Shown here one piece after another: positions 35,423-44,009 of a stretch of DNA of 64,000 bases. Position 1 is the first letter of the stretch. Every line of letters starts with the position of its first letter. This DNA is from Herbaspirillum sp. DW155 (GTDB taxonomy: Bacteria; Pseudomonadota; Gammaproteobacteria; Burkholderiales; Burkholderiaceae_D). Below the pieces are notes generated by a model that did not search any database, was not told the DNA's origin, and worked only from the letters and a program-made list of their open reading frames with translations. The stretch spans positions 5,022,001 through 5,086,000 of the forward strand of contig NZ_AP029028.1 of assembly GCF_037076565.1 (NCBI RefSeq). Direction: 5' to 3'. Made by a program: the position numbers and the translations under genes.

Positions 35423-36700
35423 TCAAGCGAACGGTGGACTTCTCATTGCCTGGGGCAAGTGAACCAACACCAGGCAGCGCTCTCTCGCTCGAGTAACGGC
35501 GTTATACAGCAACCGACGCTGATGGTCCGCATCACCTACAGTTGCCGCCGACCATAGAACTACTACGTTATCAAACTCACGATTCTTTGCACCATGTACG
35601 GTTAGCGCAACCCGCGACCGTCCCTTTGGCGAGGCATGCCGCCTACTCGAAAATGAACGCTCAATTACTTCAATCACCACGTCCTTTTGGAATTCCGTGA
35701 CACCAAGTGCACGCCTCTGTATATCGAACCAATCGCACACGTCCTTCAAAGTCCGGTCATCTCCAGCTGCTTTAATATACTCAATGAAGGCTTGCGCGCC
35801 TGCCGCAGCTGGCAATTTCAAGGCACCAAGATATACCTCGGCAGCCTTAGACTCTGAAACCTCCCAGGGAATAAAGAATGGCCCCGTACCCGTCTTGTCG
35901 GCCTTGTTCTCTGCCACCCATGTACATACACTCGTCGCAAAACCACGCACTGCCGTTGTGATAATTGCAGTAGTCTTTGCCCTTCCGTACCAAGCTAGCT
36001 GATTGGCGAGAAAACTCCCTGCCGTCCGCGTTCTTGGTGCCAATAGGATTCGAAATTCCTTTCCGCTTACCGGTGCCACACCATTCCGAATGGCTGCTGC
36101 GGCGCCGAGCAACTCCCCGGATTTCGTTCTCTGTAGTTTCGTCAGCCACTCAACTTCTGTTGCCGACTCAAGCCATTCGAAGGCCTTGTTTGGACGCAAC
36201 TTGTCATCAAGACACTGGAATTCGTCAGCGGCAGCAATGACGTTAATGTAGACAGACAAGGCTTGAATAATCGCCAAGCGGGAAATATCCAAATCCTGTG
36301 CCTCATCCAGAATAAGAACTGGATATGTGGCCGCCATCCATCGACACACTACTTCATCTCGAAGCAGAAGTGCCGCTGCCTCGCACATATTATTGAAGTC
36401 GCCAACTGCTGGAACACTGCGTCCCATTTTCAATAGCAGAGCTTGCCATCGCAGAACGACACGGCCTGCGAGGCCATCCAAAACAACGCACTCAAAGCGG
36501 CCGGCGAGGCCCTTATTCTCTTCCAAGCGTCCGTGCAAACGCCTTCTTGAACCATGCATGTAGGTCAAAGCAAGAACCTTCTGCCCGTCCTTAAGGGGAT
36601 TGACCTGCAGGTACTCCTCAAGCGCTTGCATTACATGGAAGGTCTTACCGAATCCGGCACCGCCCGAAAATACGCGCATGCTTACCGCTGGAATGTCCAT
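35423..36700 (-). CDS. UvrD/GajB-like SF1 helicase, partner of OLD nuclease
   Basis: A 425-aa superfamily 1 ATPase. Motif I is SGGAGFGKTFHV, motif II LILDEAQD, the motif IV/V region is TVHGAKNREFDNVVVLW, and motif VI reads LYNAVTRARERCLVLVH. The N-terminus overlaps the end of the OLD gene by 19 bp, so the two are one translation unit. Class 2 OLD nucleases are known to pair with UvrD-like helicases; in the Gabija anti-phage system these are GajA and GajB. The protein is somewhat shorter than GajB. Function in defence is by analogy. Confidence 0.8.
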   Translation of the reverse strand: MDIPAVSMRVFSGGAGFGKTFHVMQALEEYLQVNPLKDGQKVLALTYMHGSRRRLHGRLEENKGLAGRFECVVLDGLAGRVVLRWQALLLKMGRSVPAVGDFNNMCEAAALLLRDEVVCRWMAATYPVLILDEAQDLDISRLAIIQALSVYINVIAAADEFQCLDDKLRPNKAFEWLESATEVEWLTKLQRTKSGELLGAAAAIRNGVAPVSGKEFRILLAPRTRTAGSFLANQLAWYGRAKTTAIITTAVRGFATSVCTWVAENKADKTGTGPFFIPWEVSESKAAEVYLGALKLPAAAGAQAFIEYIKAAGDDRTLKDVCDWFDIQRRALGVTEFQKDVVIEVIERSFSSRRHASPKGRSRVALTVHGAKNREFDNVVVLWSAATVGDADHQRRLLYNAVTRARERCLVLVHLPQAMRSPPFA

Positions 36701-38466
36701 ACATCCCCATTGAGCTTGAAGTGTTCGTTCTCCTGACCATTACACGTAGCAGCAAGCCCCGTGAATAGGCCTACCGCCCTTTCTCGACATCCCCGATGGC
36801 GCCCAATTACGCTTGCTATAGTTTCATAGGCGACGATGTCGACCTTGTGCGCCTTAAGATAGGCAACTAACTGAACAACATCTGTTGACGGCGGATTAGA
36901 TGTGTCTCTCAACTCAGCCCACGCGTCTCTCTCGGCAGCCTCCAAAATCCACCCAACGACATCCTCAATCATGGCCCCGGCGTCCCACTGAATAATGGCT
37001 TTCGGCCGAGTCTTCTCGGCCAATAGACTCTTCACATAATCATTACCAGCAGCATCACCGTCAACCAAGCAACACACCGCTCCATGTAATCGAGAGAGTG
37101 CCTGGTAGGTCAGGATGACTTTCGCATCTTCAGTGGGAACGACGCCAATTTCTAGACCAAAGACTGGCGATTCCTCAGAATTCCATCCATCACCCAGAAC
37201 GACCGCCCGCAGAATTGTACGCAATAAGTAGTAGTCAGCGCGTCCCTCGGGAACGATGATATGAGGGTGCATCAGGCTAGTCATTACCTCGACGCGCATT
37301 ATCTGAAATAACTTTCGCTGCCATGCCGGCGCCGTGTTCGGCAAAGCCTCATGGAGAAATGGCTCCGCGAGCATGTTGCCGTTTTCATTACGCAGCAACA
37401 GAACCGACGTCGGGTCGGCCAACGCAGCGACCGAGGGAGAGTGAGTGGTTATGAAGGTTTGTGTGGATAGCGCCTGCACTCTATGAACCAATTGCTGCTG
37501 ACTTGAAGGCGGGATATGAATCTCGGGTTCTTCAAGAGCCATTACGAATCCCTCTCCAGACTCTGCTCGAAGGCGCCCCAGTTCCAGTAACAGCATCACC
37601 CCTTGCAGCGAAATCAAACCACTACCTTGTCGCGCGGCCGGTACGCTATGCCCGTCCTTTACCGCGAAATGCGCAACAACGGTCTCAAGGACCGAGCGAC
37701 TGTCCGTGTTGGTTAGTCGTAAATTCAGTGCGGGGGAGCGCTCTATAAACTTCGCTAGTTGAGCATTGACGTTCGAGACCAGTTGGGCAATCTCGGAATC
37801 GTCTTCAATAGGATTATTCGGCGTACGCAGCCTGTCTCTTTCAGCCAATATTGCGGCTGCTGGCTGGGCGCCAGCAGCATTCACTGTCCGCCGAAACAGC
37901 TCACTTCCCCATGAGAGAACTCTGTCCCAGCTGCGATTTGCTCTAACAAGGAAGAAACCAAACTGCTGAATCAGTTTTCCCGGAACCGGAACGGGTGAAT
38001 CGAGAGCAAATGGGTCAATCGGATTGTCGTGGTCATGGAAGTACCGGAACATTTCCACGGACAGTGAATCGCTATCGAAATAAGCTTGGACAGCTATCTG
38101 GCAACACAGCTTTGTGAATTCCTTGGTTTCCACGGCGGAAACGGCACCCGTCTTCTCATTGAGCCACTTCGGAACGCCGCGCCCCTCGCGAAACCAATCT
38201 GAATTCCGCTCAGGGTGGTTTCCCTCGAAATCGGAAATAGTCGCGACGAGCTTAATCCGGTCTGCGGGCTTAGGATTAGAACCGTAAAAGTCATGTTCGC
38301 TAAGCTCACGAATCAACTTATCTCGCCCAAAGAGGAGAGTAAGTGCTTCGATAACGGTACTTTTTCCAGTGTTATTCGCGCCCACAAGTACCGTGTGTTT
38401 TTGAAAAACAATGTGTGCCTCCCTCACGCCCCTAAAATTAGTAATCTCCAGTGATGCAATTCGCAT
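36682..38466 (-). CDS. OLD-family ATP-dependent nuclease (GajA-like, ATPase plus TOPRIM)
   Basis: A 594-aa protein starting MRIASLEITNFRG (GAGGA upstream). The N-terminal ABC-type ATPase has Walker A GANNTGKST (29-37) and signature/Walker B region FVMALEEPEIH. The C-terminal TOPRIM nuclease has VPEGRADY (E about 407) and LVDGD (D469, D471). Length and architecture fit class 2 OLD proteins, including GajA of Gabija, which cuts DNA when nucleotide levels drop. It is coupled to a UvrD-like helicase. A close paralogue, truncated in TOPRIM, lies about 2.5 kb upstream on the same strand. Confidence 0.87.
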   Translation of the reverse strand: MRIASLEITNFRGVREAHIVFQKHTVLVGANNTGKSTVIEALTLLFGRDKLIRELSEHDFYGSNPKPADRIKLVATISDFEGNHPERNSDWFREGRGVPKWLNEKTGAVSAVETKEFTKLCCQIAVQAYFDSDSLSVEMFRYFHDHDNPIDPFALDSPVPVPGKLIQQFGFFLVRANRSWDRVLSWGSELFRRTVNAAGAQPAAAILAERDRLRTPNNPIEDDSEIAQLVSNVNAQLAKFIERSPALNLRLTNTDSRSVLETVVAHFAVKDGHSVPAARQGSGLISLQGVMLLLELGRLRAESGEGFVMALEEPEIHIPPSSQQQLVHRVQALSTQTFITTHSPSVAALADPTSVLLLRNENGNMLAEPFLHEALPNTAPAWQRKLFQIMRVEVMTSLMHPHIIVPEGRADYYLLRTILRAVVLGDGWNSEESPVFGLEIGVVPTEDAKVILTYQALSRLHGAVCCLVDGDAAGNDYVKSLLAEKTRPKAIIQWDAGAMIEDVVGWILEAAERDAWAELRDTSNPPSTDVVQLVAYLKAHKVDIVAYETIASVIGRHRGCRERAVGLFTGLAATCNGQENEHFKLNGDVWTFQR

Positions 38467-38571
38467 TCGGCAGTCCTCGCTATGTTTGCTTTCTGATGCA
38501 TTTCGGGTAGTAGCCACTAGAACGATATAGCTAAACGACAACTGTCGGCTCAAACACGCGTTCCTTGCTCC

Positions 38572-39348
38572 TTACGATAACCACCCTTTAATGATTGGCC
38601 ATGCCTGTGCCAACGTTCCGATAGCTGACACGATACCGAAAAATGCCACCCAAAACTGCAACCGATTTGCACTGGTGTGCCGGCGCTTTTCATCCTCGTA
38701 TTCGCTCAAGGCACCGAAAGCCTGAGGGGTGATTTTGTACTCATTATTAACTTTCTCAACGAGACCGTCCGCTACCAAAGAATTAAGCAAAAGCTTGTAG
38801 TACGCAGTGGTACGAGCGAATCCCGGATGAAAGATGGCCCGTCGACTTTGGTCTCCTGCCAGATATACCGGATGAAAGACAATATCTGGCCGCTCGATGG
38901 TCCGGTCAATCATCAGTCGGAGCAAATCAAAACGTTCAACTGTTGCTAGCGATTTCTTGTTATAGAACCACTGCACGAAATAAGACCAGTCAGCAGTTAT
39001 TCGATGAAACTGCAAACCACGCATAATCTCAAATGCTATCGGGTTTTGAGAAGTAAATTGAAACCTGCGGTAATAGAAAACAATCTCAACGTCTGCCGCG
39101 GCAGCTTCCTCGAGAGAAATCGTAGCGTCAAGGATGTTCTCGTCATTTTCGAAACGTCTCCCATACACAGTTTCACCATCGAATCCACCAACAAGCATTA
39201 CACCCGGCGTCTCCCAGCGTAGCCGCACGGTGTAGTAGTTCCGGTCATCGTTTGCCGGCGAATTCAGTGGAATTTGGAGAGGCGAAGGCCTTTTGGTATA
39301 TCTGAACAGAACCCTGCTCAGGAAGTATTCTTTGATTTTTGTTTTCAA
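38572..39348 (-). CDS. Unknown protein with winged-helix-like region and C-terminal membrane helix
   Basis: A 258-aa protein, not recognised. An N-terminal beta-rich part (VRLRWETPGVMLVGGFDG) is followed by a wHTH-like stretch, TTAYYKLLLNSLVADGLVEKVNNEYKITPQAFGAL, and a membrane helix near the C-terminus (LQFWVAFFGIVSAIGTLAQAWPI). The start is TTG at 39348 with GGGGA upstream, 6 nt away. It lies between OLD-helicase and another membrane protein, all on the same strand, suggesting a defence cassette. No function is claimed. Confidence 0.55.
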   Translation of the reverse strand: MKTKIKEYFLSRVLFRYTKRPSPLQIPLNSPANDDRNYYTVRLRWETPGVMLVGGFDGETVYGRRFENDENILDATISLEEAAAADVEIVFYYRRFQFTSQNPIAFEIMRGLQFHRITADWSYFVQWFYNKKSLATVERFDLLRLMIDRTIERPDIVFHPVYLAGDQSRRAIFHPGFARTTAYYKLLLNSLVADGLVEKVNNEYKITPQAFGALSEYEDEKRRHTSANRLQFWVAFFGIVSAIGTLAQAWPIIKGWLS

Positions 39349-39384
39349 TATCTTTCCCCAACCACGAAAGCACCGGACTCCGCG

Positions 39385-40107
39385 CTAGGGAGTTACCTTG
39401 TCAATTTTCTTGCTATCCAGATGCTCGAGGAAGCGCTGGAGCTTCAGCTCAGACTGATATTTGCACTCAAGGCCCGACATTTTTGCTTCAGCGTATTCCC
39501 CATTCCCAACTTTGCCCATCTCTTTGTCCAGAACAGCCTTATCAGGAAGGAATCGTAATGGGTCAACAAGCGCAGTAATCACTCCGTTGTGCATACGGAA
39601 TGAAAACATCGATTCTTCTTTTCCGTCAATCCAGTCGTATGCTTTTGCATAGAGCTGCCCCGAGATTATTTCTCCTTTAAACTGCACAAACATAAACGGC
39701 AGGACGCGACAAATTTCTTTTGTGGAAATTGTCCCTGAAGCAATTCCTTGTTGGACATCAAGGGTTAAATACACTTCGTTTCGGCTTAGCTCTGGGCCAC
39801 CAATGACTCCTTCGACCATGTCCGACCAGGCACCTGTCCATTTCGCATCATCGTAATACCAGCTACGCGCCATGCTGACCGTCTCCTTTATTTTTCCTGG
39901 AAGCATCTGTGCATTGGTCAACGCTGTTGGACCCTGGGTCAAAACAAATGCAATAACGCCGCCTAAACCAGCCAACACACTGGTGATATAGACCCACCTA
40001 CGCTTGCACCAGGCAAGGAAGCCTCGACCATGCGTATCTGTCTCCCGCCGCTTACGCTCGGATTCTTCCCGCAACCGCTGAAGTCCTGGAATGTTTTTCT
40101 TCCGCAT
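39385..40107 (-). CDS. Unknown single-pass membrane protein
   Basis: A 240-aa protein with a basic N-terminal region (about residues 1-38), one membrane helix (YITSVLAGLGGVIAFVLT, about 41-60) and a soluble C-terminal domain with SWYYDDAKWTGAWSDMVEG. Orientation would place the C-terminal domain on either side; the positive N-terminus suggests it is outside. The start at 40107 has GGGGG just upstream. It is 36 bp from the winged-helix membrane gene, so the two probably form a pair. No homologous family was recognised. Confidence 0.55.
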   Translation of the reverse strand: MRKKNIPGLQRLREESERKRRETDTHGRGFLAWCKRRWVYITSVLAGLGGVIAFVLTQGPTALTNAQMLPGKIKETVSMARSWYYDDAKWTGAWSDMVEGVIGGPELSRNEVYLTLDVQQGIASGTISTKEICRVLPFMFVQFKGEIISGQLYAKAYDWIDGKEESMFSFRMHNGVITALVDPLRFLPDKAVLDKEMGKVGNGEYAEAKMSGLECKYQSELKLQRFLEHLDSKKIDKVTP

Positions 40108-40231
40108 ATACCCCCACAATTACTGTTTTTAACTTGAAGCGAGAAGTATAAAGCGCGCGAAGATAACCACGTTTAGGGAATGCTGCCACTGAATTTCTCG
40201 ACGATATATTTGGCTGGTGAAAATGAAAATC

Positions 40232-41017
40232 CTAGGCTTCTTGCCGCTTCAACCGGTCCCATCGCCCAGGCATTTGGGTCTGTGTCACAACACCAGGATT
40301 GACTTCCAGAAATTCAAGTACGTCCGGATTTTTTCCAAACGCACTCCTAATGGAGCCACTAGGACTGACGACCGCATATTCCAAAATATCGGCCGTAAAG
40401 GCGTAGGCCTTCACCAACAATGCGTTGCGCTCTTTGTCATACTCAAGTGGCATATGTTCAAGCATCTCGTATTCAATGAGATATCCCCTGAAGGTACCAT
40501 CATCAACCAACGTGCCTTGGCAATTGAAATAAAGAGCTACCAGTTCATCAGACGATAGCTGAGCACGAAGGATGTTCGAATATCTCTTTGGCGACGGCGC
40601 CAGTTCATTTCCTCGGTCAACTTCGACCGGTGCGCTGGCATGGATATAGGCAAGAACCTGGTACAGGTTTCTGAAATAGTGGCCAAGCACATAGTTGTGT
40701 TTTTCTTGTATTTCCTGGTAGACCCGAGCTGCGGTCGGAGGCGATTTCTTAGGAGTATCACCCCGCTCCAAAGCAATGCGCTGTCTCTTTGGTCGGATTG
40801 GTACTCGCGACTCAGAGCCCTCGGATTTCTCTTTCATCGCCTGGAGAACAACTCCGAAAACTGAGCGACCTCTTTCCTCTTGCGAGCCGTGAAGATAACG
40901 GGATAGCTCGGTAAGGCTGGCCTCACCATCGATATGAACTCTCGCTGGTGAAAATCGCAACTGCCCAACCGTAGCGCTTTGCAGATTCAACATGTTGAAG
41001 AACGTGGTTTCGAACAT
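40232..41017 (-). CDS. putAbiC-like abortive infection protein, N-terminally truncated
   Basis: A 261-aa protein resembling putative phage abortive infection proteins (putAbiC): FETTFFNMLNLQ, GRSVFGVVLQAMKE, YFRNLYQVLAYIHAS and RYSNILRAQLSSDELVALYFNCQG. Known members usually have one or two membrane helices before the FFNML block; these are absent here. The only ATG, at 41017, sits right at that block and inside the truncated OLD gene. Upstream in its frame, the family-like tail ESGEANAKQ continues for 19 codons and then hits a stop in OLD-derived DNA. The N-terminus was therefore lost at the junction. Confidence 0.68.
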   Translation of the reverse strand: MFETTFFNMLNLQSATVGQLRFSPARVHIDGEASLTELSRYLHGSQEERGRSVFGVVLQAMKEKSEGSESRVPIRPKRQRIALERGDTPKKSPPTAARVYQEIQEKHNYVLGHYFRNLYQVLAYIHASAPVEVDRGNELAPSPKRYSNILRAQLSSDELVALYFNCQGTLVDDGTFRGYLIEYEMLEHMPLEYDKERNALLVKAYAFTADILEYAVVSPSGSIRSAFGKNPDVLEFLEVNPGVVTQTQMPGRWDRLKRQEA

Positions 41018-42483
41018 TTGCTTAGCGTTGGCCTCCCCGCTCTCCAGTGCCTGCTTTCTCGCGTCGCCCCGTCACCGTCTACCAGACAGCACACTGCCCC
41101 GTGCAATCTGGATAGCGCTCCGTATGTTTCAATGACCTTGGCATCCTCAGTAGGAACAACACCAATTTCCAGCCCGAACGTAGGTGACTCTTCAGCTATC
41201 CACCCATCACCTAGAACAACAGAGCGCAATATCGTTCGTAGAAGATAGTAGTCCGCACGGCCTTCAGGAACGATGACGTGTGGGTGCATCAAGCTAGTCA
41301 TTACCTCAACACGCATCATTTGAAATAGCTTTCGCTGCCACGCCGGTGCAGTGTTCGGAAGCGTCTCTTGAAGAAACGGCTCCGCAGTGAGGATTCCATC
41401 TTCATTGTGCAACAGAAGAACAGACGTCGGGTCTGCTAGTGCGGCAACAGATGGCGAATGAGTGGTTATGAAGGTCTGAGTTGAGAGAGCCTGAACTCGA
41501 TGCACCAGCTGCTGCTGACTAGACGGAGGTATATGTATCTCTGGCTCTTCCAACGCCATTACGAAGCCCTCTCCAGATTCCGCCCTGAGACGCCCCAGCT
41601 CCAATAGCAACATCAGGCCTTGGAGTGAAATCAGGCCACTTCCCTGGCGCGCGGCAGGTACGCTATGCCCCTCATTTACGGAGAAGTGCGCGACGACAGC
41701 ATCGAGAACTGAACGGCTGTCGGTATTGGTTAGACGCAGATTCAACGCGGGGGAGCGTTCAATGAATTTTCCTAGTTGCTTATTTACATTCGCAACTAGC
41801 TGAGCGATTTGCTCATCATCTTCGATTGGGCTGTCAGGCTTTCTCAATCGGTCCCGTTCAGCCAATATGGCGACTGCGGGTTGTGCCGCTGCGGCCCTGA
41901 CTGTCCGCCGAAACAATTCGCTTCCCCATGAAAGCACTTTGTCCCAGCTCCGATTCGCTCGAACCAGGAAAAAACCAAACTGCTGAATAAGTTTTCCTTG
42001 AACTTGAACCGGTGAGTCGATAGCGAAGGGGTCGATTGGATTGTCATGGTCGTGAAAGTAACGCAACATCTCCACCGACAAGGAGTCACTGTCAAAATAA
42101 GCCTGGACAGCCACCTGGCAGCACAGTTGCGTGAACACCTTCGTTGGGACTGGGGACACGTTCCCAGTCTTTTCATCAAGCCATTTCGGTACTCCACGTC
42201 CTTCACGAAACCAATCGGTGTTCTTTTCCGGAGTGTTCCCATCGAAGTCGGTGATGGTAGCGACCAATTTGATACGGTCAACTGGCGCTGGCGAAGACCC
42301 GAAGAAATCGTGTTCGGTGAGCTCTCGAATCAGCTTGTCTCGGCCAAATAGCAGCGTGAGGGCCTCAATGATGGTGCTTTTCCCAGTATTGTTGGCACCC
42401 ACAAGCACCGTGTGTTTGCGAAAAAGGATATGAGCTGACTTAATGCCACGAAAGTTGGTGATAGCTAGCGACGCAATTCTCAT
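40987..42483 (-). CDS. 3'-truncated second copy of OLD-family nuclease
   Basis: The protein begins MRIASLAITNFRG and follows the first OLD copy (36682-38466) with well over 80% identity by eye up to CCLVDGD of the TOPRIM. From there the reading frame runs 27 codons of unrelated sequence (ATRESRHWRAGR...) to the stop. The ATPase domain with Walker A GANNTGKST and EEPEIH is intact. The TOPRIM lacks its last part and no helicase gene follows. Probably a decaying duplicate made by recombination; a residual ATPase function cannot be excluded. The junction lies near 41070. Confidence 0.8.
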   Translation of the reverse strand: MRIASLAITNFRGIKSAHILFRKHTVLVGANNTGKSTIIEALTLLFGRDKLIRELTEHDFFGSSPAPVDRIKLVATITDFDGNTPEKNTDWFREGRGVPKWLDEKTGNVSPVPTKVFTQLCCQVAVQAYFDSDSLSVEMLRYFHDHDNPIDPFAIDSPVQVQGKLIQQFGFFLVRANRSWDKVLSWGSELFRRTVRAAAAQPAVAILAERDRLRKPDSPIEDDEQIAQLVANVNKQLGKFIERSPALNLRLTNTDSRSVLDAVVAHFSVNEGHSVPAARQGSGLISLQGLMLLLELGRLRAESGEGFVMALEEPEIHIPPSSQQQLVHRVQALSTQTFITTHSPSVAALADPTSVLLLHNEDGILTAEPFLQETLPNTAPAWQRKLFQMMRVEVMTSLMHPHVIVPEGRADYYLLRTILRSVVLGDGWIAEESPTFGLEIGVVPTEDAKVIETYGALSRLHGAVCCLVDGDGATRESRHWRAGRPTLSKCSKPRSSTC

Positions 42484-42665
42484 TCGACTTCCCTCGCGAT
42501 ATTGGAATTTTGTTGCGACGTGCGCCCAGTTTTTACCCCCACAATACCGGTCACATATAGCGGTTCACTTTACACAACATTCCGCTTAACTGCTTACAGT
42601 GCAGTGGAAAAAAAATGTGCCCGCATATGCAGACACATTTCTCATTTCACCAACATTTCAGACCG

Positions 42666-43991
42666 TTAACGTTCTGTTCTCTTAGCACCAGATTTATTGG
42701 TTTTCAATGCACCAACATCCTCAGATTCTTCCCATTTGAAGCATTCATCTAAGTTCACTCTTGTCCATGGCATGGTTATTTTTCGAAGCTCTTGCATCAC
42801 TGGTTGCAGTTTCTTAAAGTGGGCACCGATTACGTCATATCGAGCCAGTGCCTCCTGAGTACCAAACAGTCGAAGTGCATCATCCACTACTCTATTTGTG
42901 TTGTTGGCAGTCGCCTCCTGCTGCACCGACGAAACACCACATTGCAACAAAGACTCCGCCTGACTCAGCATCATAAACAGTGCCGACGCGACCAATATCG
43001 AGTCGCCTCGAACGTCGCTCGTACTAGGCCCCGAAAATCTATTGTTCATGTGTTGCAGCAGCATTAACCGTGTTGGCAGCGGCGGATGTGTTCGCCCTTC
43101 CAATAGGCCCGATTTCGCCTTTTCAATCCTAGGCCGCAGGCAAAAAAGCCCTATAGCTACACCGATTGAAATTGCCAGCTCTCTTGCATAGTCATTGGTT
43201 AGTACGGCGTTCCAAACAGGGCCCATGCTGCCGGCCTCTTGGAGGCCCTTATTCTCAAACTGTGATTTCAAGTAAAAAACCAGGAAGCGCGTATTCACTA
43301 GCCCATTGATATCGGCATCCACCTCCAATGCCTGAAAATATTCCCAATTCTTTAATTTCGAATCCCCCACGGCAGCTGCCACATCGTAGATTTCCCCGAT
43401 GCATTCTTCTGACACAAACATATCTGCGCTGACCTGCTCATTTTCCCTCTTGAGCGCGAATGCCCTCTCGTGACCAAGCCCTACATGTGCCAACTCATGG
43501 TTCACGATGAATGTGAATGCAATATGCGCTAACAAACCGCCGTAGCTTTCGTAGCTCTCTTCATTATGTGGGAGCGCGTCCCAAGCCGTTTTGAGAAAAA
43601 ATTTCTCTGACGAATTCTCTGCGCTCTTAAGAAATCTAATCACTTGACCGCAAACAGACTGCATGTTTTCAATCAAACTGGTCGTCAGCAAAACCCCATA
43701 ATATGTACCTGGCCATACCGCCCATGCGTTGGGTTGAGGTCGCTCCAAAACTAGAAACTCAATTGGAAGCCGGTATTTATCCTGAAGGGACCGACTAAAC
43801 CAATTACAAATAGAGGTACCCAATCGAAGAAATTCCTTTTGCCCCTCTAACTCAGGCTTGGACATATCTGCGAAAATCGGAACGGGGGCGTTTTCTCCCC
43901 AAACTCTTTTAGGGTTCTCGACGAGATATTTCTTGAGACTTTCGACCTTCGAAGTTGCGACCACGCTTAATCTCCAGCTAGATAAAAACAA
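42666..43991 (-). CDS. HExxH zinc metallopeptidase-like protein next to ABC-3C genes
   Basis: A 441-aa protein with a gluzincin-like site: FIVNHELAHVGLGH (H165, E166, H169) and a downstream Glu in FQALEVDADINGL (E223, D225, D227), as in M48-type peptidases. Before it lies a stretch, NAWAVWPGTYYGVLLTTSLIENM, similar to the edge strand of M48 domains. The rest is helical. The family was not identified. It starts 18 bp after the end of the ABC-3C ATPase gene, on the same strand, so it is likely the fourth gene of that operon and may be its effector or a sensor. Confidence 0.62.
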   Translation of the reverse strand: MFLSSWRLSVVATSKVESLKKYLVENPKRVWGENAPVPIFADMSKPELEGQKEFLRLGTSICNWFSRSLQDKYRLPIEFLVLERPQPNAWAVWPGTYYGVLLTTSLIENMQSVCGQVIRFLKSAENSSEKFFLKTAWDALPHNEESYESYGGLLAHIAFTFIVNHELAHVGLGHERAFALKRENEQVSADMFVSEECIGEIYDVAAAVGDSKLKNWEYFQALEVDADINGLVNTRFLVFYLKSQFENKGLQEAGSMGPVWNAVLTNDYARELAISIGVAIGLFCLRPRIEKAKSGLLEGRTHPPLPTRLMLLQHMNNRFSGPSTSDVRGDSILVASALFMMLSQAESLLQCGVSSVQQEATANNTNRVVDDALRLFGTQEALARYDVIGAHFKKLQPVMQELRKITMPWTRVNLDECFKWEESEDVGALKTNKSGAKRTER

Positions 43992-44009
43992 CTAGAAAAA
44001 CTAACGAAT

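Noticed and set aside
42666..43991. Lit-type (U49) phage exclusion protease identity for the HExxH protein
   Set aside because: The zinc motif and a downstream Glu fit gluzincins in general, but no specific Lit sequence block could be recognised, so only the general class is claimed.
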